Shown: piece by piece, positions 1-9,865 of the stretch
How positions within the stretch are numbered: the stretch's first letter is position 1
Layout: each line of letters begins with the position of its first letter
Assembly (NCBI GenBank): GCA_030674155.1
Contig: CM060318.1
Coordinates: 74,329,590-74,393,589 of the forward strand
Length of the DNA stretch: 64,000 nt
Direction of reading: 5' to 3'
DNA from: Stramonita haemastoma
Lineage: Eukaryota; Mollusca; Gastropoda; Neogastropoda; Muricidae
The notes under the pieces: generated by a model
Told to the model about the DNA's origin: nothing
Databases searched by the model: none
The model's input: only the letters and a program-made list of their open reading frames with translations
Translations under genes and position numbers: made by a program

Positions 1-385
1 TAACTGTTGCCTCAGTGTCAGCCTTTAGAAAGGCAATAACCCAATGCATAGCATGAATCTAGCATGTACGGATGTCAAACAAAAGTTGTCCAGTCAAAAT
101 AAACTAAAACTTCTCAAAACCTCAGTCTCACTTTGAACTTCTGACATGATTAAAAACAAAAAAAGGGACTTTTCCAATCTATCAAACATTAATTTTTCCT
201 GTGAGAAATGTTGCACAATCATTGCTTAAACACTATCTTGTCCCAAAGAGTGAAAAACATCATGCTCCACAGCAAACATTTCCAGGAAAAAAATCTTTCA
301 GACACTCCAAACCTCACCCTAACTCTCCACAGTAATCACAAGACAAATCAACCCCATGATAATACGACAACAAACAACGACTGAC
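1..385. other. Intron downstream of e63, nothing recognised
   Basis: AT-rich intronic sequence after the e63 donor. I see no exon, repeat or regulatory motif that I can support. Confidence 0.6.
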
Positions 386-609
386 CTGCAATACTTCCTC
401 GGGCACACAGTAGAATCCTGCAATGCACTCCAGGCACTGGTGGGCCTGGGTGAAGTTGGTGAAGTAGCCAGGGTCACAGGGCACAGGGGCACTGCTGCCT
501 GCCGGGCAGTGCAGGCCGATGGGGCAGGGAGTGGTGGGGGGGTTGGGCACTGTGTCACCACCGGGGCAGTAGAACCCTGCATCACAGTCACCCACCGGAG
601 CCGCCAACC
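386..609 (-). CDS. e63, GCC2/GCC3-type modules (last exon in window)
   Basis: The exon reads GLAAPVGDCDAGFYCPGG, PPTTPCPIGLHCPAGSSAP, PCDPGYFTNFTQAHQCLEC and AGFYCVPEEVLQ. Acceptor ctgtttcag, donor ttgcag|gtcagt, phase 1 to 0. The protein continues beyond the left edge of the window. Confidence 0.88.
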
Positions 610-826
610 CTGAAACAGTTGATAAGAGAAAAATCTTAATGTTGGTTAAAAGTACTGACACATGGATAAGAAAGTGGTATGGTACAGTGTTCAGAGATTT
701 TGTATAATATGTGTAGGTCATGATAAGATGATCAGTAATTTGCTGAATATGCATAAGGGGAAAATGGTTACATTTTGATGATTCATATATTAGTTTATGC
801 TCCAAATTAAGAAAATGCTTCACACA

Positions 827-827
827 C

Positions 828-898
<71 letters not shown>
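827..898. repeat. (CA)n microsatellite
   Basis: Near-perfect CA dinucleotides in the intron between e62 and e63, followed by an irregular CGCA/CATG-rich stretch to about 940. Confidence 0.97.
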
Positions 899-900
<2 letters not shown>

Positions 901-1032
901 ACACACGCACGCACACATGCATGCATACACACACACACTTACAAATACATGTACTGCCATCCCCTCTCTTCCACATCCATCAACAATCCTAAACCACAAA
1001 GCCAGGAAACCAAACAATGTGTTATTTTACAG

Positions 1033-1545
1033 TATTTGCCAGGATCACCAAACAGTTTTTACCTGTATCATTGCACAATTTGCCAGTATCACCAAGCAAT
1101 ATCTACCTGTGTCATTGCAGTATTTGCCAGTATCACCAAGCAATATTTACCTGTGTCGTTGCAGTATAACCAAACAATATCTACCTGTGTCATTGCAGAA
1201 TCATCAAACAATATCTACCTGTGTCATTGCAGTATTTGCCAGTATCACCAAACAATATCTACCTGTGTCATTGCAGTATTTGCCAGTATCACCAAACAAT
1301 ATCTACCTGTATCATTGCAGTATTTGCCAGTATCACCAAACAATATCTACCTGTGTCATTGCAGTATTTGCCAGTATCACCAAACAATATCTACCTGTGT
1401 CATTGCAGTATTTGCCAGTATCACCAAACAATATCTACCTGTGTCATTGCAGAATTTGCCAGTGTCATCAAACAATATCTATCTGTGTCGTTGCAGTATC
1501 ACCAAACAATATATACCTGTGTCATTGCAGTATTTGCCAGGATCA
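1033..1545 (-). repeat. 44-bp minisatellite spanning the e62 donor
   Basis: About 11 copies of a unit that on the minus strand contains GGCAAATACTGCAATGACAC|AG|GTAGATATTG, that is the last 22 exonic bases of e62 plus its 5' splice site. Some copies are shortened. Each copy could act as an extra donor. Confidence 0.95.
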
Positions 1546-1698
1546 CAGTCAGTGCAGTTGCTCTGAGCCACCAGGCCCTGTGTGTTGGTGTAGGTGCCAG
1601 AAGCACATGGGGTGGGAACTCCAGACCCCTCAGGACAATAGTGGCCCACCGGACAGATCAGGTGTTGTGACACGTTGGATGCCACCTCACAATAAAAC
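1517..1698 (-). CDS. e62, GCC2/GCC3-type module
   Basis: The exon reads FYCEVASNVSQHLICPVG, HYCPEGSGVPTPCASGTY, TNTQGLVAQSNCTDCDPG and KYCNDTG. Acceptor catttcag, donor acacag|gtatat, phase 2 to 1. Its last 22 bases with the donor are the core of the 44-bp array that follows. Confidence 0.88.
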
Positions 1699-2084
1699 CT
1701 GAAATGAGAAAAAGCCCAATACATCTCTGTCTATGGCAGACACATAGGCTATGAATGAAGACATAACAGCTGACATTATCGGTCATTGATGGTCTACCAA
1801 CAATGATAAAGCATAAAATGTATGAATAGCATTTATAAAAGGGAATATACATTTAGATAGTCATAAGATCAATGATGGCAATTTTTTTAATCTATCATTT
1901 CTATCCTGAAAATCTGGTGATTGTATTTGTGTATTATGAAACACAAGACAAGGAATAACTTTTGCTTATCATATTGTTACTTATAGTTCACAGCCACAAA
2001 AACAAAATCAAGACAGATAGCTATATGGTTTAACACACAGACATATACACATATGCATGCACGTACATACATGCCCATGCACAC

Positions 2085-2087
2085 ACA

Positions 2088-2162
<75 letters not shown>

Positions 2163-2179
2163 ATGCATACACACACACA

Positions 2180-2256
<77 letters not shown>
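2085..2256. repeat. (CA)n microsatellite
   Basis: Two long CA tracts separated by a short CATGCATAC interruption, ending about 14 bp from the e61 donor. Confidence 0.97.
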
Positions 2257-2257
<1 letters not shown>

Positions 2258-2269
2258 ACACAAACTCAC

Positions 2270-2459
2270 CCCGCTTGACAAGGGCCTGAAACCTGGGTCA
2301 CACCGACCTGGTCGCAGTAAGTGCCTGCAGGACAGAGAGTACAGTCCCCTTCAGCCTGCAGTCCTGTCAGGTTGCCGACCGTTCCCTTGGGACACTTGAC
2401 AGGCTCTGCTGTTCCCACAGGGCAGTAGTGGCCCACTGGACACACGTTGGCGTCTGACC
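2270..2459 (-). CDS. e61, GCC2/GCC3-type modules
   Basis: The exon reads GSDANVCPVGHYCPVGTAEP, KCPKGTVGNLTGLQAEGDC, CTLCPAGTYCDQVGVTQVSG and PCQAG. Acceptor atgttgcag, donor gcggg|gtgagt, phase 1 to 2. Long CA tracts begin just beyond the donor. Confidence 0.9.
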
Positions 2460-3005
2460 CTGCAACATGCACACACAAAACATTGAAAAGCCTGAAAAAA
2501 TGTATATTCAAATCACATGACAATTCAGCCCTGATGAGGATCTATATGATTGGACAGCAAGTGGAATAATTTCCTTCTAGTGTCATGGTACAGTCAGTCC
2601 AAAAAATAAACTACCTCTCTATTCCCCCAAACCTTATTAAAACCAAGGAAGATCATTTTCTTTTAGGTAAGCCATGACATGAAAAGACACAGATGTAAAA
2701 TCCCAAATGGACACAAATTTTGTTATGCTGCCAAAAAAAACCCTCAACCCATTATAAACTTACTTGCAGGCATGTGTGCGTGTGTGTGTGTTCTGTGAGT
2801 TATCCCCTTTCTTCCAAACACAATTCACATCAGTTCTTGTGCTGTGTCTGTCAGTAATTGTACTTAATGCCATGATGGAATAATATTAGTGAACAAAGTC
2901 AGTTTTGACATCATCCCCACCATCCCCCTGTATATGCTTCAGTTGAGATCCCCAACAAGCTTGTAACCACAATACACCCCATGGTGGCAGTGGTGTCCTA
3001 CTAAC
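2460..3005. other. Intron e60/e61, nothing recognised
   Basis: AT-rich intronic sequence with one short GTGTGTGTG run near 2770. No exon or known repeat seen. Confidence 0.6.
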
Positions 3006-3143
3006 CCTGATCTGGAGTGGAGATGTTGGCTGACTGTTTGCAGAAGTAGCCTGGAGAACACAGATCCACAGGCGTGACAATGCCAGCTGTGGGGCAGTAG
3101 AACCCTCCCAGACACGGCGTGCAGTCTCCCTCCGCTTGCAGAC
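3006..3143 (-). CDS. e60, GCC2/GCC3-type module
   Basis: The exon reads LQAEGDCTPCLGGFYCPTAG, VTPVDLCSPGYFCKQSAN and STPDQG. Acceptor gttttcag, donor tcagg|gttagt, phase 1 to 1. The join with e59 gives FSNITGLQAEGDC, matching e61 (NLTGLQAEGDC). Confidence 0.88.
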
Positions 3144-3934
3144 CTGAAAACACACAGCCAACATGAAACATGCAAGTTTGTGAGAGTAAATATATTAGTA
3201 CCAAAAAATACATGAAAAAAAAGATTATAAACAGTTGTTAAATGGATTGTATGTGGATCACATATTTCATCCCCCCCCCCCCCCCCCCCTCTAAAACTTC
3301 TTTTTGTAGCACCGGTGTGTCCAAACCAAGGCTGGTAACAGCTACAATATATTTTAAATCTGTAAGGTAAGAAAAAAACAGAATTATTGCTTTGGAAATC
3401 AGTTCAGCTGGACTTCTGGTAGGCCTTCTACAAAAAAGAATGTACTGTCTATTTACCACTTCAGAACCTACAAATCTAAAATAAATAAAAAAAAGAAAGA
3501 TATATTTGCTCAAAATTTTGGTTTAAATCTTGTCCCCTACAAATAATTCTTTTTTTGTTACTGAACATTTCTAAATACTCACAAGTCTCTATGACAAGAC
3601 GATTTTTTCACAGAAGTACTGTATAATAACCTTCCTTCACACACCTCTCTTACAAAACCATGATTGATACGCTTAACAACATACAACATCTCCATACTTT
3701 TACTTTTTTGTTTTTTTATTGATTAAAAAAACCAACCTTTTACATCACTTTAAGACACAGCAGATTTCTCTGCTTAACTTTTTACTTCTTTTTGACTTCT
3801 TTTTTAAAAAATAACAACTTTTACACCCCTTTAAGTCAAGACAGAGATTTCTCTACATAAAAAATGAGCTGCTCTCCCCAGGGGGAGAACACGTCCCCAC
3901 AAAAGCAGCTAGAGTCAACGCCGAGCATCCTCAC
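3144..3934. other. Intron e59/e60 with a poly-C tract
   Basis: AT-rich intron. It holds a C19 tract at 3271-3289 and a short imperfect direct repeat near 3720-3830 (cttttacatcactttaagac and cttttacacccctttaagtc). No exon seen. Confidence 0.65.
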
Positions 3935-4185
3935 CGGTGATGTTGCTGAAGGTTCCGATGGGGCAGAGGAACTCATTGGCATAGCGCGTGGCGGTGGGGC
4001 AGTAACTGCCCATGGGGCAGACAGTGGTGGAGTTGTCCAGTACCACAATGCCCATGGTGTTGTCGCAGAAGTAACCGGCCGGACAAGGCTTGCAGGACGA
4101 CTGGGTCTCCTGGTCCTGGTAGGTTCCATTCTCGCAGCGAATGGCCGCGTCCACACCCTCAGGGCAGTAATGTCCCACTGGGCAC
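3935..4185 (-). CDS. e59, GCC2/GCC3-type modules
   Basis: The exon reads CPVGHYCPEGVDAAIRCENG, TYQDQETQSSCKPCPAG, YFCDNTMGIVVLDNSTTVC and CPIGTFSNITG. Acceptor gcaccag, donor caccg|gtgagg, phase 2 to 1. It is another copy of the TYQDQ...CDNT subtype. Confidence 0.9.
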
Positions 4186-4410
4186 CTGGTGCAGCATAAC
4201 AGGGTGTGAGTTTAGCTATGTGAATGTTTTTTGTTCTGCTTGAGTATGCATATATATGTGTGTGTATATATACACACACACAGATATACACACGTTTGTT
4301 TGTTTTTGTTTTGTTTTGTGTTTTTACTAGATAGATGGCTTGGTGAAAAAAAGCAAATTTATTGCTTACTCAATGTACCATCTGGAAATTAAATTTTGAC
4401 TTTGACTTTG

Positions 4411-4497
4411 ACACACACACACAAAACACATGCACGCATATATGCATGCACACACATACACACACACACACACACACACAAAACACACACACACACA

Positions 4498-4557
<60 letters not shown>

Positions 4558-4610
4558 CCCCTCCCCCCCCCCCACACACACACACATTCACACCTACACA
4601 CTCAAGCCTC
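4411..4610. repeat. (CA)n microsatellite with C tract
   Basis: CA-rich tract with AAA interruptions and a C12 run at about 4562-4573, ending close to the e58 donor. Confidence 0.95.
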
Positions 4611-4620
4611 CTACACTCAC

Positions 4621-4903
4621 TTGTACTCAAAAGGAGTTGAGGTGTTCTGACCACCAGGGCAGTAGTACCCTGCAGAGCAGTTGCCAGAGGGTTCAAACAG
4701 GCCGGAGGCAGCACAGTACTTGCCAGGTGTGCACATCTGGCAGTCGCTGGAGTCGTTCTGCTGAGTGACGCCCAGGTAAGTGCCCACGTCGCAAGGTGTG
4801 GGGGAGCTGCTGCCCAGGGGACAGTAGTGACCGACAGGGCAGATGTTACCTGTGGTGCCATCTGTGGGGGAGGAACTGTTGGACTCCAAGGTGCAGTAAT
4901 AAC
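4621..4903 (-). CDS. e58, GCC2/GCC3-type modules
   Basis: The exon reads GYYCTLESNSSSPTDGTTG, NICPVGHYCPLGSSSPTPC, CQMCTPGKYCAASGLFEPSG and YYCPGGQNTSTPFEY. Acceptor aacccccag, donor tacaa|gtgagt, phase 1 to 2. Frame is intact over 283 bp. Confidence 0.91.
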
Positions 4904-5469
4904 CTGGGGGTTTACATAGAGAGAAAAAAATAGGCTTAGTGTCATTTTTTTTGAGGTTGTAAAGCATAGTCATGATTTAGGTAACAACAGTAAGAAAACT
5001 GAAAAGGATGTAAGTAAGTCCTCAGGATGTATTTGAGTTTATGGTTCAGTTACAAACCATGAAAAACAGTTTATGAAGAACGTTTTAAAACATGAAAAAC
5101 AGTTTATAAAGAACATTTTAAGAACTAGTATTTGGATACTGAAATATGCCTTTCTGTTTTTGTTGTTGAAAACTTCTGCTCAAAGATCTACTGACAAAAT
5201 CTTCGAAACAAAATAGACATTTTAAAACTCACTTTTACCTCTCTCAAATTTAAACTGAACAAACAAACAATCAAACAAGCAGTACTCAAAACAAACAAGA
5301 AAAAAAGACAAGCAGGAAAATATACCTGGAACTGACTATTTAATTCCAAAACCCTCTCTGACACGAGTCTTCAAATCACTGAACTTTTGAAGTAACATCT
5401 TCAACTTTTGAAGTAAAGAAACAACCATACAAAAACAGGGAGGGAAAAAAGCCCAAAAAACCAACTCAC
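4904..5469. other. Intron e57/e58, nothing recognised beyond a short duplication
   Basis: Contains a direct repeat of about 30 bp (catgaaaaacagtttatgaagaacattttaa-like) at 5057-5085 and 5090-5120. Otherwise AT-rich with no exon seen. Confidence 0.6.
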
Positions 5470-5640
5470 CATCGCTGCACTGTCCTGTGGGGGTGCTGAG
5501 GCCTGGGGTCTCACAGTACTGGCCAGGGTCACAGGCCAGGGGGGCGGAGGAGCCCTCAGGGCAGTAGAAGCCTGGCTGACACTGCCCACCCTCAGGACTG
5601 CTGGGGGTGGCTGACGAGGAGTTCCCACTGCAGTACCAGC
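5470..5640 (-). CDS. e57, GCC2/GCC3-type modules
   Basis: The exon reads GWYCSGNSSSATPSSPEG, CQPGFYCPEGSSAPLACDPG and QYCETPGLSTPTGQCSDG. Acceptor gctgtgtcag, donor cgatg|gtgagt, phase 1 to 1. Confidence 0.9.
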
Positions 5641-5649
5641 CTGACACAG

Positions 5650-5745
5650 CAACACACACATGTACGCATGCATGGGGACTGGATGTTAAAAAGCACATGA
5701 GTGTTTATTCATTATCCTTGAAATAAAAGAATTTGATTTGATTTG
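5650..5745 (+). mobile_element. SINE family 1, 3' fragment
   Basis: Matches the tail of the commonest SINE here: ggggactggatgt, then cattatccttgaaataaaag followed by a tttga-rich repeat in place of the usual taaa tail. Confidence 0.7.
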
Positions 5746-5919
5746 ATTTGATGTACGCACGCGCACACACACACACATGCATGCACGCACACATGTGGTC
5801 ACCCATCCACTTGGTAACCATGCTCACAATGCTGCTTAACCTTTGCTTGGGGAGAGCGAGTGCTCTGACCACTGAGCTAGAACAGAACACACACCAGGTC
5901 ATGACTCCAGCAGGGAGAA

Positions 5920-6020
5920 GTAATAATAATGATATAACAATATATGGAATTTATATAGCGCTAAATCTTGCACAAACAAACAAATTGAAGCGCTTGCATT
6001 CAAATCAGTCACATGCATGT
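5920..6020 (+). repeat. Dispersed AGCGCT repeat, copy 1
   Basis: A (taa)n start followed by tatatagcgctaaatcttgc and an aagcgcttgcattcaa end. Two more copies occur at 16035 and 34660. The inverted AGCGCT/AGCGCTT ends suggest a short hairpin-forming element. Confidence 0.75.
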
Positions 6021-6242
6021 AATCATTCACAAAATAAATAGAATTAACAAATGATATATTTACACAAATGCAACAAAAAAAACCATACACACACACACAC
6101 ACACGATAACGCAAGGTGATGGAAATGGAGGAGACTGAATAAAAACAGAGACAGATGTGAGGTTTGATGATGGAGGAAGATACTAGGTAGGAAACAAGTG
6201 TGTCTTTAGACTGGATTTGAAAGTGTCAAATGTGACCCCTAC

Positions 6243-6446
6243 CTGCGGTGCACTTGGCGGTAGGGTTGGTGAGGCCGTCAGTGGCGCAGTACCAGCCTCC
6301 AGGACAGGGCAGACAATCCATGACGTCCCGCGCCAGGGTCAGGTTGTAGAAGGTCTGGGCGGGGCAGGGGAACTGGGTGGGGGAGGTGGTGCCCTGGGGG
6401 CAGTAGTGGCCCTCAGGACAGGGCGTGGACAGGTAGGTTTCCACAC
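6243..6446 (-). CDS. e56, GCC2/GCC3-type modules
   Basis: The exon reads GVETYLSTPCPEGHYCPQG, TTSPTQFPCPAQTFYNL, DVMDCLPCPGGWYCATDG and LTNPTAKCTAG. Acceptor gttacag, donor ccgcag|gtaggg, phase 1 to 1. Confidence 0.89.
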
Positions 6447-6514
6447 CTGTAACAGGGATGCTGGTCACTCCCCTCTGGGCATGCTTTCCTGACAACTTCA
6501 AATGCACTCATCTT

Positions 6515-6690
6515 CGGAGGCGAGTATGGCTACCTACATGGTGAGGAACATGAACAGAGTCACACACACATGACCCTCTCATCCAGTATGCACTTACAGT
6601 CTCACTGTGATTCCCAGACTGTGGGATGAGTATGTCAGAGTGCATATTCTGGGTGACCTCCTGGGTGTTAAGCTGAGGTATGTGCAACAG
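6515..6690 (+). repeat. Dispersed repeat (tggctacctacatggtgagg family), copy 1
   Basis: Shares tggctRcctRYatggtgagg, cacagtg...ttcccag and attctgggtgaccYcc with copies at 15235 and 42535. It looks like part of a longer SINE common in gastropods (inference). Confidence 0.7.
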
Positions 6691-6894
6691 CGTAATAACA
6701 ACAATAACAAATGCACCCAAGTCAATGGATGTGCACAATCAATTAAACATTGTTCGTATTCAGCATCTATTCCTACTCACAAGATTGACGCTGACGTACA
6801 CTAGAGAAGAAACACTGATAGAAATTCAGCCCGTAATTCTCTCAACAACAGTAAGCATGTCACTGAATGCCTGAGGAAGTTCTTATATTCAAAA

Positions 6895-7040
6895 CCCATT
6901 CTACCTTCTGGAAGAAAGGCCATTGTGTGCTAGTGGAAACAGATGACAAAAATGACAAAAGTGCATGCACACAGGGACTGGATGTAAAAAAAGCAAGGAA
7001 TGTGTATTCCATTATCCTTGAAATAAGAGATCTGAAACCG
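6895..7040 (+). mobile_element. SINE family 1, diverged 3' part
   Basis: Contains aaaggccattgtgtgctagt, aacagatgacaaaa, gggactggatgtaaaaaaag and attatccttgaaataagag, in the same order as the full copies at 43510 and 52690. Confidence 0.75.
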
Positions 7041-7168
7041 TAAGAAAACAAGAGCCCAACAACTAACCAGCCAAAAAACAAAATAAAAACAATAGCAAAC
7101 ACTGGCATGACATAGTATCAATATGTATCAAGAAAACAGCTTATCACCACACACACACACACACACAT

Positions 7169-7350
7169 TACAAACGAAGAAAGAGAGAGACAGAGAGAAG
7201 ACGAGACGACGAGAGAGAGAGAGAAGGGAGAGAGAGTGAGAGAGGATAGATAGGTGAGAGATGTGAGTAGATGAGATGAGATGGAGGAGAGAGAGAGAAG
7301 AGAGAGAAGAGAGAGATGGACGAGAAAGAGGAGAAGAGAGGACGAGAGAG
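7169..7350. repeat. (GA)n-rich purine tract
   Basis: Imperfect GA/GAGAC sequence on the + strand, continuing to a C22 run at 7396-7417. Confidence 0.93.
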
Positions 7351-7395
7351 AGAACATGGTCAAAACTGATGAAAATAGCACATGAGTTAAGAATA

Positions 7396-7417
7396 CCCCC
7401 CCCCCCCCCCCCCCCCC
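7396..7417. repeat. C22 homopolymer
   Basis: An uninterrupted run of 22 C followed by A-rich sequence, about 60 bp from the e55 donor. Confidence 0.95.
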
Positions 7418-7477
7418 AAAAAATAACAAAACAAAAAAACAAAAAAAACAAGAAAACCCAAATCAACTAATTCTCAC

Positions 7478-7630
7478 CTTGCAGGCAGTAGTAGCCAGCA
7501 GGGCAGGGCAGACAGGTGTCCAGCCCTGTCACATTGCTGAAGCTGCCAGCACCACAGGCAATGGGGTGGGAGGTACCCTGAGGGCAGTAGAACCCTACTG
7601 GACACACCCCGCCCACACCTGTCTCTCCAC
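7478..7630 (-). CDS. e55, GCC2/GCC3-type module
   Basis: The exon reads GETGVGGVCPVGFYC, PQGTSHPIACGAGSFSN and GLDTCLPCPAGYYCLQG. Two acceptors fit in phase: gtgtacag at 7630, used here because NGSCAVPGGETGVGGVCP parallels e37, and aaatcag at 7651, which has a better pyrimidine tract and adds NCTLCTG. Donor caag|gtgaga, phase 1 to 1. Confidence 0.8.
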
Positions 7631-7835
7631 CTGTACACAACGTACAATTACCTGATTTAAAATGCAAGGTGAGAAATGAGCAGACGATGTTGACAGGTAA
7701 TGTATCCATGTCAAAAATTTTATTTCTGACCATTTTTTTTTATTATCATCAAAAGATATGTCAAATGGTTTTTATATTATAAAGTTGTATGTTGAAATAA
7801 TGTGAATGTACAAATGCTGTGTTGTGTTTTGTGTG

Positions 7836-7975
7836 GTGTGGTGTGGTGTGTGTGATGTGTGTGTTGTGTGTGGTGTGGTGTAGTGTGGTTGGTGTGGTGT
7901 GGTGTGGTGTGGTGTGGTGTGGTGTGGTGTGGTGTGGTGTGGTGTGGTGTGGTGTGGTGTGGTGTGTGTGTGTGG
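7836..7975. repeat. (GGTGT)n pentanucleotide array
   Basis: About 20 copies of GGTGT with a few GTGTGT interruptions in the e54/e55 intron. Confidence 0.96.
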
Positions 7976-8284
7976 TATGTCATGTCATGGTGAGGTGTGA
8001 TTTGAAATGGTGTTATCTGGTGTGGAATAGTGTCATAGTTGTGCGATGCGTGTGTATATGTATCACAAATGGGCACTGGTAGAGAGGGAACTAGAGGTCT
8101 ATACTAATGCGTGAGTATGCTCTACAAAATATGAGAGTGTCACGTTTGCATATATCAATGTCTTGAGGTCTGTATGAATCGGTATAAGCACACATCCTTG
8201 AACATTCCCCTTTCTAATACACAAGTCTGTCTTTATCAGCAAAAATAAAATAAACACAGACAGTGATGTCTTTAATGAACAAAA

Positions 8285-8412
8285 CGCAACCCAGTCCTCA
8301 CAACAAAAACAAAAAAAAAAACACAACCAGTCCTCACAAAAAAACAAAAACAAAACACAACCCAGTCCTCACAACAAGAAAAAAAACCAAAAACAAAACA
8401 AACCCAGTGCTC
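8285..8412. repeat. Short tandem array near the e54 donor
   Basis: About four copies of an A-rich ~32-38 bp unit (acccagtcctcacaacaaaaacaaaa), the last ending cccagtgctcac at the e54 donor. The unit contains a GTGAGGACTGG-like donor motif on the minus strand. Confidence 0.8.
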
Positions 8413-8414
8413 AC

Positions 8415-8703
8415 CTGGCACTGCACAGGACCCATTGACCAGAGTGGCGTTGCCTCCGCTGGGCCTGGCCCTGTCCAGGCCGTACTCGCAGTAGTAGCCG
8501 CTGTCACAGGGGCGGTGGGAGCGGTCAGGGCCAGCTGACCGCAGTACTGACCCCCGGTGCAGGACAGACACTGGGTGTCCTGGGACAGGCCGGTCTGGTT
8601 GCTGAAGGTGCCCACAGGACAGGGCTGCCAGTCCGTGCCTGTGCCCGCCGGGCAGTAGTAACCGAGCGGGCACTCCGTGATCAGATCCCCGCCCAGACAG
8701 TAC
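8415..8703 (-). CDS. e54, GCC2/GCC3-type modules, one frame break
   Basis: The exon reads CLGGDLITECPLGYYCPAG, TGTDWQPCPVGTFSNQTG, CLSCTGGQYCGQLALTAPT, then shifts frame near 8513. It resumes PCDSGYYCEYGLDRARPSG and VNGSCAVPG. One missing base in a GGGGCC context accounts for it. Acceptor gtgtgccag, donor gccag|gtgagc, phase 2 to 1 after correction. Confidence 0.84.
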
Positions 8704-8859
8704 CTGGCACACAGGATCATAAGATAAAAATAAAATAACATGTAAATATTTATTAAACAGAATACCCTGTAAAGGCCTGGACTTTGTCGTGTGGAGGAAT
8801 CTCATGAATCATCTGAATAGTGCTTATGTACAGGAAGAAAGACTTCTCCTAAATGGTAG

Positions 8860-8940
8860 GTAAAGACAAAGGTGTCCCATAACCTATGTGGTCGTAGGAG
8901 AGCAAGGCGTCAGAGACCTCTCCTAAATGAGTACTAATAA
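8860..8940 (-). mobile_element. SINE family 2 fragment
   Basis: Matches the 3' end (minus sense) of the family at 21645, 41925 and 48495: ggtaaagacaaaggtgtccc, ataacctatgtggtcgtagg and agcaaggcgtcagagacct. Confidence 0.75.
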
Positions 8941-9587
8941 AAGACGCTTCTGTTTGTACAAGTGACATCAAAGGTATATATAAAAACTGTGACAACCATT
9001 TAGACAATTCCCCGAGAAATAAAAACTAAAAAACTATCTGATCTTGATGAGAGTGAAAAATAAGATGATCTTCATGGCCTAGAAAATTCAACTAAAATAG
9101 ATTTTAAAATTCAAATCAATGAAACAGACCTATATCATATAACAAATATAGATAAATTTCTGATTGGAATAATGGATTGTCTGTACAGAGACAACAACAA
9201 AATCTGTTTAACTAGATCCACATTCTGATGCCTTTTCTGGTATCAGTTACAGATTCTAGCTGGCTGAGAATGCTTTAGAATAGAGAACATACTCAGTGAG
9301 AATGACTGTCATTCTGCTTAACACTTATTTTGCTACTGCTTGAATAGATAAAGTGCTGATTTTCATATTATAAACCAATAAATTTTCTTACTGACACAAA
9401 ATAAACCAGTTGCATTTCTGTTTTAAGTTGCACAAATTTATACAGACACTGTTCTATTTATTACCTGGTAAACAACAAATCAAAACATAAGACACACCAT
9501 CAACGCTGATATCACCTATAAAAAAAACAACACTAATATATTCAAAATTGCATTAGCCTTTCAGCAATAAAGATTTCAGTCACTCAC
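8941..9587. other. Intron e53/e54, nothing recognised
   Basis: AT-rich intronic sequence without an open cysteine-rich block or a repeat that I recognise. Confidence 0.55.
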
Positions 9588-9865
9588 CATCCCTGAGGAC
9601 AGGTGTAGCACTGGTCACCCATGGTGTGGTTCATGTAGGTTCCGTTACTGCAGGGCAAGGGCTGGGTGGAGTTGAGAGGACAGTAGTGAGACACTGGACA
9701 CTCCAGACCAGCTGGACGTGAGGAGTTCTGACCTCCAGGACAGTAGAAGCCAGGCTCACAAGGTCCCGAGGTTGTGTTCAGACCTTCAGAGTCGCAGTAC
9801 TGGCCAGCAGTACACGAGGTGCAGAACTCTGAGGCGTTCAAGCCCAGGTAGGGGTTGAAGGTGCC
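9588..9865 (-). CDS. e53, GCC2/GCC3-type modules
   Basis: The exon reads GTFNPYLGLNASEFCTSC, TAGQYCDSEGLNTTSGPC, EPGFYCPGGQNSSRPAG, CPVSHYCPLNSTQPLPC and CYTCPQGW. Acceptor gacttacag, donor gatg|gtgagt, phase 0 to 2. The acceptor with its first 20 exonic bases is repeated about 30 times upstream; only this copy runs on into the module. Confidence 0.89.

Noticed and set aside
1221..1702. Plus-strand frames of 149-301 codons (CQYHQTIST repeats)
   Set aside because: Antisense translation of the 44-bp array at the e62 donor.
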